Below, piece after piece: positions 1 to 11,953 of a stretch of DNA of 64,000 nt; the first letter of the stretch is position 1; every line of letters begins with the position of its first letter. The position numbers were made by a program, and so were the translations under genes. Under the pieces are notes generated by a model. That model was given only the letters and a program-made list of their open reading frames with translations. It searched no databases and was not told where the DNA came from. Location of the stretch: positions 40,558,748 to 40,622,747 of the forward strand of contig CM064480.1 in assembly GCA_032716605.1 (NCBI GenBank). Reading direction: 5' to 3'. This stretch comes from Paralithodes platypus (lineage: Eukaryota; Arthropoda; Malacostraca; Decapoda; Lithodidae).

Positions 1-237
1 GTGGCAGTTCGTAGGGGTACTGCGTTATTGTTTCGAGGTACTTATGATAGATACTGGTAACAAAGGTTATCTATACAATCTCAGGTTGGGGTAAGGATTA
101 CGTTACAGCATGGGGCGGATGTAACATCTGTAGTCATGGCTGTCTAAGTCTTATGGGGGCAATGGTTCTATATTTTGGTGTACCCGTGGGTATCTTTAAT
201 TTCTTATGAGTTTGGACATGTGGTTTCTTTTTTTTTA
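1..237. other. No gene recognised
   Basis: AT-rich sequence at the left edge. I see no coding signal, RNA gene or clear repeat before the duplicated block that starts near 238. Confidence 0.5.
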
Positions 238-985
238 TATCTACTTCTCGGATGTAAGAACATACATAGATATAGGGCTGTCGGATTGGTTGGCGTTGGC
301 TCAACTCAGGGACAGGGCATGGATGTTTTTAATATGAATGTATATTCTTGTTCATCATCGTGTAGGTAGAATCGGGCGGGTAAGAGGTGTAGGACACGAA
401 GTAATATGGCGTAGTGTGGACTGTGGATACGAAGGAGGTAAGTGGAAGACGTATGACAATTGTGGAAAAGTAAATGGAAAACGGTGAACACAATGGCGGA
501 TAAAGATACTTAACCTAAGGATTGAATACATAGATTTTATGGGCGATGAGTCTTCAGAAACTTAGTCTGGCAAGACAAGATATGTTAGGGAATGTTAACA
601 TTAATACTTAAACTAAGGATTAAATACATAGATTTTATGGGGCGATGGGTCTTCAGAAACTTAGTCTGGCAAGACAAGATATGTTAGGGAATGTTCATAT
701 TAATACTTAACCTAAGGATTGAATACATAGATTTTATGGGGCGATGGGTCTTCAGAAACTTAGTCTGGCAAGACAAGGTATGTTAGGGTATGTTAATATG
801 AATATCTTAAACGTAGGGTGTATTAACTTCTAAGGTATAAAACATCTACTTCTCGGATGTAAGAACATACATAGATATAATTATGGCTGTCTGATGTGTT
901 GGCATTGGCTCAACGTAGGGACAGGGCATGGGTGTTTTTAATATGAATGTATATTCCTGTTCATCATCTTTGTAGTTAGAAGTGT
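238..985 (+). repeat. Local direct duplication, arms ~605 bp apart
   Basis: A block of about 140 bp at 238-372 (starting tatctacttctcggatgtaa) recurs in the same orientation at about 843-985 with scattered substitutions and small indels. The interval between the arms holds a tandem array of a 98-bp unit. Short ORFs over this block are not conserved between the arms, so I do not call a gene. Confidence 0.75.
511..806 (+). repeat. 98-bp tandem repeat, three copies
   Basis: Copies begin at 511, 609 and 708, each opening with taa(c/a)ctaaggatt and containing gggtcttcagaaacttagtc. They differ by only a few substitutions, so the amplification is recent relative to the surrounding duplication. No coding potential is seen. 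Confidence 0.85.
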
Positions 986-3148
986 AGGACACGAGGGGGT
1001 AGTGTACGTGAGGTGTGGAAAATGGTCAGTTTAGAAGGGGTATGTAGGGGCGGCCTGGAGCTGCTTAGCCCTGCGGGCTTGGGCCTGTCTGAATTGGCTG
1101 GCTCGGTCAGCTGGTCCTTTCGTTCTGTGGACCTTTCTTTCGGGTGTTTCTGTGTGGTGTTCGCTCGTGGCTTCTGTGGTGGGCTTCTTGTTCTGGGGCA
1201 TTTTAAATATCATGTGACAAAACAGTAACCATAAACCTGGTGAAATAATTCACTTAACATCCCCACCCTACACACTTCCAACCTTTCCGACACAATAATA
1301 TCCCCCCCCCCCCCCCCTTACTCCCTATAGCCCCTCCCTCTCCTTCCCAGCAAATCTAACTACGCCATCTATGGAACCTAATATGCAACAGATTCAGGGT
1401 GGGGGGGAGTGAGCGATCTTACTAGTATCAGAGCGAAAGACACCCAGCGAAATTACCATTAGGTGGCCCAGTCGGAAAGGTGACCGACTGTACACAAAAC
1501 GTGGCCGATTTTCGATTATTTGTATACAGTTCGAAAGAGAAAAAAAATCCTACACATTCTGGACACCAAGAGAATCCCGAAATATGGCATTAAATGGTCG
1601 AAAATTGCGCAAACAACCCTGGAATTTACGGGAAAGTTTCGCTTCCGCTTTAAGCCCAAATCAGGGATGCGGCCACCGAGTAAAGATTCAAACTTTTTTC
1701 AGGTGTTCGTGCCAGTGTTCTTCGGTTTATTCATAATTATTTCGACCTTATAATAACGTTCAGCTTCCCAGGGTAAATCCAAGAAATCGAGTTAGATAGT
1801 AATATTGGAACTTGTGAGTGAAAGTGTTGAGGCTGGCATCTCGGCTTTTATTAACCTTCATACAGCATAATTCAACCCTCCACAGCCTATATAAATCACA
1901 ACGGTGCATAAGGTAAGCAAGAGTGTACAGTATATGGAACTCGTGGGTAGATGTCATAGCTAATTATACCGTACAAAAGCAGTTCATTGCCTGAGCCTAC
2001 CACCACATTTCATATCGGTCGTAATTTAGCTAGATGGCACCATATTAAGTCTCGATAACCTATTACATAGATAACAGGAGAACTGGATTTGACACGGGCC
2101 AGCAAAGTCGACCTGCAGCTGAGTAACGGACCCAACCCTGTTTAGTTGAAGTGGTGCTCCCTGTTTAGATTTTGTGAAGTATTATCATTTTGTAATTATT
2201 AAAAATGCAAAATGCTTTGAAAGTGTCCATTTTGTAGGCTTTTTTAGTGCTAGCTGAGACGAATGTCCATACCAAGCTGTTGTGGTGAGCTATGTAGGGC
2301 AGGTTTCTCGATTCTCAAAACCACCACAGCTATAATATAGCTGTTGAAGTACATACAGTAAGGTAAACAATGTCTAAAATATTAGAGTATTATTAGACAA
2401 TAAGCATAAGTCCTGGAATAACGAAAAACTTAAACAAATACGAAATAACTGAGGCACCAGAAACATTTCGCTTCCCGCACCCTGCACACCTCATTGTTTA
2501 TGTTTAAAAGTTTAAACTCCCAGAGTGTGGCCGACTCTGCTGAACTGCGTATTATTTCCAGTGAAATATCGTGTTTTAGTGCTTTAATATTCCTCTGATT
2601 TAACACAACAATGGCATAATGTACAAGTGATGAGAATGTGACTAACTGGTAGCCTGTAGCTACTCCATCTGGCCTTCAATCAGCAGAAAAAGGAAGCGTT
2701 TCGTCTTTTTATCAGGGCTATGCTAAAACAAATTACATTCCTCGTTGGATTCCAAGTGTTTCTATTAGCCTAACTCCAGTGATGGCAGCGATGCTGTCGA
2801 TCCCACATACTATCCTAAAAGTGGTGAAAGGCATAATGATGACAGTGAAGGCACCAATGATGTTAAAGGCGATAAATGGAAGTGATATGGAAGCAGTTAG
2901 CCGAAACAGTAGTGACACCAGAGACAGTTTAATTTGACGCCAAGAATAATGCTGGATCTTGTAAAATAACTTAGCCTACTTACGAATATTTTATTTATCT
3001 TTATAATAAGCTTTCCATGAAAATCTATGGAGTATGGTATTTTATTAAATATCTAGGCTAGGCTATGTAAAAATTTAACACTTAAGACAATTCCTTGATA
3101 GGCTAGGCTACCCATAACGGTAATAGTAGCAGTAACACTCCACACCTA
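986..3148. other. AT-rich intergenic sequence, no gene recognised
   Basis: Mostly AT-rich. A GC-richer island at 1031-1213 is open on the minus strand for 60 codons (basic, Gln/Ala-rich) and could be a broken exon or element fragment, but I recognise no family. A poly-C run lies near 1303-1317. Around 2085-2100 a short stretch (gaactggatttgacacg) recurs inverted near 12680. Confidence 0.4.
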
Positions 3149-3220
3149 TTAACCCGGGAACTACCGGAAGACTCTTAAGAGTTCCCCCGGCGGACTGCGG
3201 GAAGACTCTTAAGAGTAAGG
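3149..3220 (+). repeat. Probable left end of the piggyBac element: TTAA plus subterminal palindromes
   Basis: TTAA at 3149-3152 is followed by CCCGGGAACTACCGG. Two copies of the palindrome GACTCTTAAGAGT lie ~36 bp apart near 3170 and 3205, each preceded by CGGGAA or CGGAA. Known piggyBac ends start with CCC at a TTAA target and carry internal repeats bound by the transposase. A similar paired motif (GACTCGTTAAGAGTC) lies just inside the MITE at 11954, suggesting related transposase-binding sites. I could not find a convincing matching right end; a weak candidate TTAA lies near 8585. Confidence 0.5.
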
Positions 3221-3459
3221 CTTTTGAACACGTACCAAAACCGCGGATTTATAGGCAGGCGGCTACAAATTGGTGTGGGTGTAGTACTACATGGCAACTC
3301 TCGATACCACCCCGCCACACGCTCGCCCCGCACTCGTGCAAGCGCCACCGCGCCAGAACCCAAGCACTAGTCAAGGAGCCCACACGTCCCTCACGCTCGC
3401 GCCCTGATGACACAACCAGCCCTCCTTCTGGTAGTGTTAGCCGCCGTGGAAGGCAAAGG

Positions 3460-6131
3460 GTGGCTACCAGAAACCCTAGCTACCAGTACGACACGCCTTA
3501 CAGCTCGGAGGACGAAGCACCAGCACCAAAAGCACGTAAAACACGTGCAAGCAGGGCAATGGCACAGAGGTCATTGGACTTTGGGGACACTGCCACGACG
3601 ACCCAGGCCACTGCAACAACCACTACCACCACCACTGCCACTACTGCCACCAGTACCAGCGACGCAGGAGGCCGCCCTAGGGCTGCAGAACCTGCGGGGG
3701 CAGGCAGAATCAAAAGCACGGGCGTAGGGAAGAAAACCCGTACGCCTGCCACAGTGACCCTGCCACCACCATCACCACCAGCCGCCCCTGGCCCGGCTGC
3801 CCCTGCCCCTGCCGCCCCTGCTGCCCCTGCTGCCCCTGCCCAAGGAAAAGGGAAGGGGAAGGAGAAGGGGAAAGGGAGAGGGAAAGCGACTGCTGGCCCT
3901 GCCAGCCCTGCTGTCCCTGCCGGCCCTGCTGCCCGTGCTGCCCCTGCCGCTCCCTGCCACCCCTGCCCAAGGAAGAGGGAAAGGGAAAAGGGCGACAGGC
4001 ACCACCATCATCTTGCCTGCCTCCAGGCCCACTGCACCATGCACCACTGCCGCCCCTGCCGACGCTGCCCCTGCCGGCCCTTCTGCCCCTGCCCCTGCCC
4101 ATAAGACGCCCCTACGTGCTAGAGCGAGCAGAACAAATTTGACACCATCCAAGTATGCCGCCCTGCTGTTTGGTGGTGATTCGCAGGGCATTGGCAGCCC
4201 TGCGGGTTTCGACGCCGACGCCCTAGGACGGGACCAAGGGTGGGGGGATTTGGGAGTGGATAGTGGAAGTGAGTCAGACGTCGGTGATGAAAATGAAGAA
4301 GGGCATCTGTCTAGTGAAGAGGAGGGTGATGATGGTGATGTGTTGTATCGCGATCATGGCAGCGACATTTCAGACGCTGAAGCAGACGCAGACGACATTC
4401 CGATCCCTGGCATGCCTTCGTTTGAGTGGTCTGACGGGGTCAATTTTGTGCCTGATGTGCCCCAGTTCAATCCTGGTACGTCAGGTACAACTGATGACTG
4501 GCCCTGTGACGAAAACGCAAACGAAAGTGATTTCTTCCTCGCTTTTTTCGATTTGGAGGTAATGACTTACGTCGTTGCCCAAACAAACACCTACGGTACT
4601 ACAGGTGGGTGTTTGGCAAATTGGACGTCATTTCTCCAAAAGCGAGAATACGAGGCTGGGTGGATACGACTGTTGAAGAATTCATGAAGTATTTTGCATT
4701 GTTGTTCATCATGCCTCTTTGCAAAAAGCATGTGTTGCAACACTACTGGAAGCACGACCCTCTCATCGCCACCCCAACTTTCAATAAGGTCATGACTCGT
4801 GACAGATTTTTGTTGCTGCTAAGATTTATGCACTTTGCAGACAACGAAAATCCTAACAGGATTGACAGGATATGGAAAGTTCGGGATGTATTCACCATGT
4901 TGTTGGAGAGGTATAGGAAATACTTTTACCCCTTCCTCAATTTGGTGATTGATGAGTCGCTCGTGCTCTTCAAAGGACGTCTTGTTTTCAAGCAGTATAT
5001 CCCCTTGAAAAGGCATAGGTTCGGAATCAAGCTCTTCGTGTTGTACGACTGTGAAACTGGAATAGTGCTTGACATGATTGTGTATACAGGAACTGACATT
5101 GACGTACCGAAAGCCGCTGCCGGTGACCCCATGGGCATGTCAGGTGCCATCGTCAGGAAAATGTTGGCACCTTACCTGGACAAAGGCCACATCATCTACA
5201 CTGACAACTGGTATACTTCTCCTGCTCTCTGCCAGTTTCTTCATGACAACCAAACGGGGTCAAGTGGGACTGTCAGAAAGACAAGAAAGTGTATGCCCAA
5301 GTTCACAGGTGATGTCATTCCTCTGTCAGATGCCTCCTCCAGTGACACACCTTCTGAAGACGAACTGGCCCAGGAACACCGCGAGAGACATGTCCGAAGA
5401 AGGCGACGAAGGGGGCAGAAGTACAAGCAACTTGAAAAGTCCGGGAAAGTGGTAGCCCTGAAGTGGAAGGACAAAAGAGACGTTCACCTGCTTTCCACAG
5501 TCCACACAGGTGCCCAGATGGACTCTGGTAAAATCCACTACCGAACCAGGAAGACCATCTATAAGCCCGACATGGTAGTGGACTACACAAAGAACATGCG
5601 CCTGGTGGACAAGTCTGACTGTCAACTGTCAGGCGTTGAGTGTCTGAGGAAGACAGTGAAGTGGTATCACAAGCTCTTCATCCACCTAGTTGACATCACG
5701 ATGCTCAACGCCTACAACTTGTGGTTGGTGAAGAGAGAGATGGCCCCAAACCAGAAGCTAAAATTCCGGGAGTTTGTGTACAACGTTGCATATCAACTCC
5801 TGGAGAAGTATGGCACCACCACGCACAGACGTACGGCATGGCGTGGGATCACGTCCCTGACCGCATCCAGCTGGGTGTGGAAAGACACTACCTAACCAAT
5901 ACCGAGCTGGTTGGCACTCGTCACAGGCAGGTGCAGTGCCACGTCTGCAGCACCAGTGTCAGGAAACCCCACGTAGCCAAAAGAGTCACCTCAATGTGCG
6001 CTGAGTGCAAAGTTGCACTCTGCTTGGGTGACTGCTTCAGGGACTACCACATGTATAAAAACTACCGAGTGCCTGCCCTGCCCTTGACTCGCCCCCTGCC
6101 CTGCCCTGGACTCGCGCCCTACCTTACCTGA
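3460..6131 (+). pseudogene. piggyBac-type DDD transposase, frameshifted
   Basis: A DDE/D transposase catalysing cut-and-paste at TTAA sites, broken over three reading frames. The N-terminal part (3460-4104) is Ser/Thr- then Ala/Pro-rich low complexity. A second frame (about 4100-4610) carries an acidic Asp/Glu/Ser region and the start of the fold. The core runs 4609-5895 (428 codons): catalytic Asp lies in VIDESL (4951, residue 115), IYTDNWYTSP (5203, residue 199) and RLVDKSDCQ (5608, residue 334), matching the piggyBac DDD triad. A third frame (about 5820-6131) encodes the C-terminal Cys/His-rich zinc-binding domain (QCHVCSTSV, MCAECKVALCLGDCF). At least two frameshifts (near 4100 if the first frame is used, and 4610) and one near 5830 separate the parts, so it is unlikely to be active. 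All three catalytic Asp survive, suggesting recent decay. The low-complexity N-terminus makes its start uncertain. Confidence 0.88.
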
Positions 6132-6134
6132 CCT

Positions 6135-6450
6135 GACCAAATTGATCATGCTACCTCATAATGTTACATAATTTATATATTATATAATGTATAAGTTCCA
6201 AAGATGTCCCTGTGATATAGTTTTTTACATTATATAATTTTTTCTTTCATTATTTAGTTTATAAGTTTCAAAGATTTCCATGTAATATGCCTTCTTTTTT
6301 AGTATATCAATATATATGTTTGTTATAGCCAAAGTAATGTGTATATATTTTCTTACCTCAAATGAATTGTACCAAAATAAATGTTTCAATAAAATTAATC
6401 CTGTCAAACCTACTAAGATAATAAAAAAATAAATAAGAAAAAAAAAAAAA
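6135..6450. other. AT-rich tail of the piggyBac region
   Basis: Very AT-rich sequence with a poly-A run near 6438-6450 and possible polyadenylation signals (aataaa near 6377). No gene is seen. Confidence 0.4.
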
Positions 6451-6533
6451 ACAAGGTCATGTCATTGTATTCTTACAATATGATATATTCTATGAATATA
6501 TCATATTGTTTGAATACAATGGCATGATCTTGT
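6451..6533. repeat. 40-bp-arm hairpin
   Basis: Arms 6451-6490 and 6494-6533 are complementary at 36 of 40 positions with a 3-nt loop (tat). It could form a cruciform. It follows the poly-A run and may be a foldback mini-element or palindromic insertion; no target duplication is evident. Confidence 0.85.
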
Positions 6534-6589
6534 AAAAAACATTTGTTATCAAAATTTATCTAAACATTATAAAACCTTCCCCATAACCC

Positions 6590-6667
6590 CCTCTTGGATT
6601 CGATCCCACTACCCTACCACACTTTGAGTTTTCCAGTCCGTGACCTTACCAACCATGCCACAGGAGC
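6590..6667 (-). repeat. tRNA-derived SINE head or tRNA-like pseudogene
   Basis: Read on the minus strand, a box-A-like tggcatggttggtaagg is followed about 40 nt later by the B-box-like gggatcgaatcc, the spacing of a pol III internal promoter. The acceptor stem does not pair well, so I favour a degenerate tRNA-derived SINE over a functional tRNA. Confidence 0.5.
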
Positions 6668-6669
6668 TC

Positions 6670-7725
6670 ATACCAAATGTCACTCAAAACTTCGAGTTTA
6701 CAATCGAGATGACAATATACAAAACAAAATTAATTATCCCACCAATTTACGTTTGTAAATTGATGGGATTATCAATTATATCATGCCAAGGTTTATAAAA
6801 GTTTGTCTCTGTCAAGAATTAGTAATTATATAACTTTATTCTGTCAAAAATTGCCCAAACACTCAGCAAAATTGCCCCTCTCAGTGTGACTCCAGTCATT
6901 ATCACACGGTCAGTGGGTCAGTGGGTGACCCTTCCCTCCCTCCATCCACAACTCTGTCTGAGTTTGGCTACCAACTAAATTCGTATAAATACAGCATGCA
7001 TAAAATACTCTTCACAAATACATTTGTATTGTATAATATTGTAAATAATAATGAATAATAACTGTGTGGGTGTCGAAAATTACTCAACCATCTTTCTTAT
7101 ATCTTGCCTACGCCCTTACGAGCGTATATTGGATTATACATAGTCATTACTGTCATACAAATACTTGCAGTAGGTCTCGAATATACATTTAGATTGCATA
7201 TTACTTGGAAATAAATAAATATAAGTTTTCTGGTGGCAATCTACCCTTTCGCAAGTGTCAGGCGACACCAGTCTATATTTAGCTCTCTATCAAAAAAGGT
7301 TAACTGCCGATGTTTACTGACCACCCTCGTTCCTGGTCTATAATATAGTACTTTATTTACAGTCAATGGCCTACATATTTCTGTGGTACTTCACATGTGT
7401 CTAAAATGCAATGTCTGCTTGCATAATAATGCAATTCTGAAAGCCATTTATACGTACGACATACGCATGTCTCACTTTCTCTCTCTCTCCATTCCTAACT
7501 CATGTTATTGTAGACCTCTGGGTGGCAACGAACCCCAGACACCTGCTAGACATAAGGTTCAAAATCCCAAGACATCCATACGCCTCGGGCGCCTCCACAA
7601 TTATCACACAGCTGCGTATGTTTCTTGATAGATCTCCCTGCCTTCACTCTCTCCACGACTCACTCCCTGCCTCCCTCCCACCCAACCACCCACCCCCATC
7701 CACCCTTTTAGGCTTCCGTCTGCTA
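6670..7725. other. No gene recognised
   Basis: AT-rich filler becoming pyrimidine-rich near 7480-7720. The 81- and 71-codon open frames at 7383-7737 are of simple composition and I do not support them as genes. Confidence 0.4.
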
Positions 7726-8296
7726 GAAACTCATTGATAATGTGCGTAAATATTGCATGAATTGGTCTATATGCGGTATATATATTGTTATGTGGAACGT
7801 CTACATACGTACAAGTCTATGTTATAGCATGACAGTGCTCTAAGTACGAGATATACGTGATATTTATGGAGCAACACACCCTCTCCCCCTTCCAATCCCA
7901 GCACAACTCAATCACACCTTGGTTCACGCATAGAAACTCATTGATAATGTGCGTAAATATCGCATGAATTGGTCTATATGCGGTATATATATTGTTATAT
8001 GGGACGTCTACATACGTACAAGTCTGTATTATAGCATGACAGTGCTCTAAGTACGAGATATACGTGATATTATAGCGCAAACCACACCCTCATTTCATAA
8101 ATTGCCGCCAAACATCCAACCCGTCTTCATTCCCGCCTAAAAATTCATTGATAATTCCCTTATATATTGCAATTTTTGGTCACTATGAGGCATATTCATT
8201 GTTATATGGGTGGCCTACACACATATACATACTCTACATAGCCTAAAAGGGATAAAAAAAGGAGATATACGTGATATTACGCGGTAACCCATCCCC
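7726..8296 (+). repeat. ~205-bp tandem repeat, three copies
   Basis: Copies start near 7726, 7931 and 8137, each opening with tagaaactcattgataat or a variant and ending with gagatatacgtgatatt plus a C-rich tail. The first two are nearly identical over ~160 bp; the third is much more diverged, showing two rounds of duplication. Confidence 0.85.
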
Positions 8297-8667
8297 TCCT
8301 CCCTCCGGTTCTATCCCCTGGGCGCGTGAAAATTCGGCCGGGAAATCTCGCCGCTCGATGACAATCTAGCCACGCGGTGCCATTCGCTCCACATTTTTCA
8401 ACTACGGACCGTTCCCCCACCCCCCCCAGACATTTTTGGGTGGGTCAAATATATATGGGCCGATGCACGCAAACATTCCCTACATGCTGATGTACTTTTT
8501 ATCGAAATTGGCAATGGGTCCCAAAATCATCATACATGCACACAGTATATAGGTGTAAAAAAAAAAAATGTGCGCCGCGGAGAGGTTAAACGAAGCACTT
8601 GCAAAATACAGAAAGAGTAACCCATCCTATTTAAAGTATGGTTTATTTGTAGGTGCATTTCAAGGTT
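8297..8667. other. No gene recognised
   Basis: GC-richer sequence (8300-8460) with a poly-C tract, then AT-rich. A TTAA near 8585 is preceded by gtgcgccgcggagagg, which resembles a piggyBac-like right end, but I cannot pair it confidently with a left end. Confidence 0.35.
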
Positions 8668-8671
8668 TTAA

Positions 8672-8898
8672 CCCTTTCACGCACATATGACGCAGAGGTT
8701 GCCAAATTAGCAATAAGAAATAGAGTTCTCTCTCTCTTATAATAACCTCTCCAAAATTAGTTTTCTGCCCACAGCTAACTCAAAGACAACTGCAGAGGTT
8801 GAAGTAACTAAACTAAAGGTTTCTAAATACCCCTGGTGGTAATTAAGGCTTTAAAGTATCCCCAATAGGCTCAAAATCGCGTCATATGTCGGAGAGGG
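8672..8898. mobile_element. TTAA-flanked MITE, 227 bp (family D)
   Basis: TTAA at 8668-8671 and 8899-8902 flank imperfect terminal inverted repeats: CCCTTTCACGCACATATG on the left and, on the complementary strand of the right end, CCCTCTCCGACATATGACG. TTAA duplication and a CCC start are hallmarks of non-autonomous piggyBac elements. There is no coding capacity. Confidence 0.8.
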
Positions 8899-8902
8899 TT
8901 AA

Positions 8903-9389
8903 TAGTGTTTAAGGAAATTAGCCTACTGTATAGGGAAAAGGCTCGCACCCTTATTTTTCATGTTTATTTTCCCTCTAGATATTGAGAAATGAGTGTTTTC
9001 ATGGTTTTAGTTACCTATATTTCCAATGTGGGATACAGGATGGGTTGAGGGGGGGCAAAGCCCCCCATGACTTATTGAAATCATCATCTGTGACTCTGTG
9101 TTACCAGGCTACCAGCAGGGGGTAAATATCGATTATACTCCATACTGGAGAAGTTTGTAAACAGTGAGGATGTCCGAAGGAGCTCTGAGAGTGATATGAC
9201 TTTTTTCCACTAGCCTAATATCGGGTTATATAAATATGATCAAAATTATTATTCCACAGTGGATTATACATGAATAGGCTACAGTATAAGGATTCCATAG
9301 ACCTGCATTGTCCGTAATAAATTATTTATAATAAGGCGGCAAGCCTTTTCTAAATAATTATCGTTTTAACAATATTTACTCGGCTATTT
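8903..9389. other. No gene recognised
   Basis: AT-rich intergenic sequence. A short GC hairpin (gggggggcaaagcccccc) lies at about 9049-9066. Confidence 0.4.
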
Positions 9390-9393
9390 TTAA

Positions 9394-9873
9394 CCCTTAT
9401 TTAGCGGCGAGCAACATAAGTCGAGTTAAATAAAGCTGGACTATGTGGCGGCGCTCGACATAGGTCGAGTGGCAATTTCAGCACGTAATGTGGCTGAGAG
9501 AGAGAGACAAGTGGTGGCAGGAGACTAGCGAGCGTATGACTGCTCCAGACCACCGCGGCGAACCTACTGACACAAATCTCAGCTCCCTCCTCCCTCTCTC
9601 ACTCGCTACATACTCAATTATGTACTGAAAGTACCGAATTACCTGCTTTTTGCACTCGCGTTGCACGGTTATTGCAAGAAAACTATCCATCATACAAGGA
9701 TCGTTATGGTGTCATTCGAAAGCTCTGTTTATGCCCTTTCAGGGATAGGTACTTGTTTTACGTTCTGGGTCTTATTTAGGCATGAAAATGATCACGTAAA
9801 CAGCCCTATTTTGGCTAAAAACACCCCGCTGTGCGGTACACATAAATAAACCGCATAGGCCGCTCGTAAGGTG
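9394..9873 (+). mobile_element. TTAA-flanked MITE, 480 bp (family B, copy 1)
   Basis: Flanked by TTAA at 9390-9393 and 9874-9877. The left end CCCTTATTTAGCGGC and complement of the right end CACCTTACGAGCGGC form imperfect inverted repeats. Two subterminal copies of a cgagc/cgctcg...cataa/ggtcgag motif lie ~45 bp apart inside the left end. Close copies are at 53553-54036 and 57039-57518, both also at TTAA. Internal short open frames are shared between copies but give no recognisable protein. Confidence 0.93.
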
Positions 9874-9877
9874 TTAA

Positions 9878-10003
9878 GCAATATTTAAAAAATATATCCC
9901 AGACGTCCGAGTGACCCGACGACGCTACCCCGCGAACTTTGTACTGTATTAGTAGGCTAAGCGGTTCGGTCATTTCCTTTGAGAATCCTTTTTGGTCAAT
10001 ATT
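9878..10003. other. Short unassigned spacer
   Basis: AT-rich spacer between MITE copies; nothing recognised. Confidence 0.4.
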
Positions 10004-10474
10004 AACCCATTGCCTGCAGGAGACGTTCCCGAACGCCATGGCAATTTACAGCAATTTACAGACTTTTAAAGCCTCTTAACCCTTTCCCTGCGGGAGACGT
10101 TGCGAACGCCATGGCAATTTATCTCAATTTACAGGCTTTAAAAGCCTCTTTAGAGCAGGAGCGTGACAGGGCACACATCCATCTCCCCGCCAAGAGGCCG
10201 TGGAGACTGAAGGCTCTGAGTCAGAGTCTCGCGAGATATACAGTGCTGCCAAAGGCAAATTTAGCGAGAATTGCTAATTTTAGCGAATGTCTATGTTAAC
10301 GCTGCAGGTGAACCCCGCGAGCTACGAAGCTCGTTTTGGTGTCATTTTGAAACTATTTTCTTCTAGTTTTTGGCTGAATACATTATATTTCATTCAGACA
10401 CTTGCCTAATCAATCAGGAATACCTGAATGATCCCTAATATAGCGGAAATAGGCGGAAAATGCCCGTACCGGTG
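10004..10474 (+). mobile_element. Possible TTAA element with duplicated left end
   Basis: Two TTAACCC starts at about 10003 and 10076 are each followed by a shared stretch including ggagacgtt and gaacgccatggcaattta, as if the left end were tandemly duplicated (73-bp period). TTAA at 10475-10478 follows taccggtg, which could be the right end. The inverted-repeat match is weak, so the right boundary is tentative. Confidence 0.4.
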
Positions 10475-10478
10475 TTAA

Positions 10479-10985
10479 AGCCTGTAGAATTGAGTGCGAG
10501 GGAGCGGGATTACGACGGAACGTAAACAAACCCACCTCCAATTTTGGGAGGCTTTAACTTGAAATAACTAAATATTAGAGGTGTGAGTCTATACAAGAAG
10601 GCTTCATACTCCCCTACTAATTACGATTAGGTAAGCACCCGCTTCCTCCTCCGACGACAATAGTGTTACTAACCTTACCTGACAACCATAACTAACGGAA
10701 GGGCTGCCGCTCCCAGACCCACGTTGCTCCTAAAGATGATGTAGAAGACGTCAAATAACTAAATATTACTGCGGGAGAGTGACAAACAAACCCAAAATCG
10801 CACATCGTAAGAAAATGGGTCAACAGAAAACGGTGAGGTGCGAGGTTAAACTACTCGTCGGCGATAGCGTCGATGGACGTCTTCAAATATTGTTTAAAAA
10901 TAGTAGATATTGCTAAAAACTCCTAAAACTTTGAAATGCACACATAAATATATCATACTTTAAGTAGGATCACTTTATCTTTCTT
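10479..10985. other. No gene recognised
   Basis: Mixed-composition sequence upstream of the transposase-like remnant at 11001. It may be part of the same decayed element, but I see no coding match or terminal repeat. Confidence 0.35.
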
Positions 10986-11000
10986 CATTATGTAAGCGCT

Positions 11001-11726
11001 TTGTTTAGTATGCGGGGAGTGTTACCGGTACTGCTAATATTACTATGGCCAGAACCGGGTGCTCCCACAAAATCCCAAAAGAAATGTTCCCGGGAACGTT
11101 CGGCAACCAGGGGCAACAAGTGTGGTGCCTGTGCTGACTTGCTGGTCGACAGAGAGGCTGCACCGTTGGAAGCCAGGTTTGAAGAGAACGATAGTGAGCA
11201 GGTGGAGGCCATTTACTGGTCCTTCACGGAGCTGTTGGACCGTGGCAAGCTCCTGGCTCCATCCTCCACTGCCATTGATGTCACGCTGGACATCTGTCAT
11301 ATCTGGAGGTTCCTGGTGATGGAGGAGACCAACCGGCACAAGCTGCGTGACCTGCCCAGGAAGGTGTTCATTGAGGTGGTGAGCACCCTGTGAAGCGAGA
11401 ACGCCCAGCTGACCGGGGCCTCCTGTTCCGAGGGACACAGCTTGGTGGACAAGCTCGTGCGACAAATGGCTGGCGCCCTTTTCAATCTGTTTGCCGGCAA
11501 CATGGTGCACGACATCAACAGTAATGTCCACGCTAAGTGCAATCCTGATGCTACCACAGGGGCTGACACAAGGTCACAAAATGACGACAATAGGCGCAAG
11601 CTCACAGGTGTGAAAAAGAGCTGTGTAAGTGGACTGTCAAAGCTATGTACAGTGATCTATTTGAAGAGTGATATAAAATTAGTATTTTTGTGTACATTGG
11701 CTTGCGTTTGTAAATCTGTCGACTAG
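11001..11726 (+). pseudogene. Possible P-element/THAP9-like transposase C-terminus, one in-frame stop
   Basis: An open frame of 130 codons ends in TGA at 11391-11393 and continues in the same frame for ~110 more codons to 11726. GC content is higher than the flanks. Visible features are a Cys pair (KCGACADLLV), a segment FTELLDRGKLLAPSS and a later VDKLVRQMAGALFNLF. These resemble, from family knowledge, the C-terminal region of P-element/THAP9-like transposases (CxxC, then a GGL-YPS-like motif, then a helical segment). No THAP zinc finger or catalytic core is present upstream. The first ~25 residues look like a signal peptide but may be chance. An alternative is a decayed host exon. The family call is tentative. 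Confidence 0.4.
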
Positions 11727-11953
11727 AAATATAACTGTGTATGCTTGAAGTTGTACTTATATATATAGCCACACCAGCCGTTATTATATAAATTCTCATG
11801 TTTGACTTGTATATTCCAGCGGTGCAAAGAAACAAGTGGACGGATTTAGATACCGCTTTCAGACATTAAAATAGACATTGAATTAGCTGACTTCACCATG
11901 AGTTTCATCAATTTATGTGGGTTGTGAGCCGATATTTTGAAGATTGAAGTTAA

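Noticed and set aside
1031..1228. Overlapping 60- and 71-codon frames on opposite strands as an exon
   Set aside because: No family, splice sites or conservation can be seen; only local GC enrichment opens both strands.
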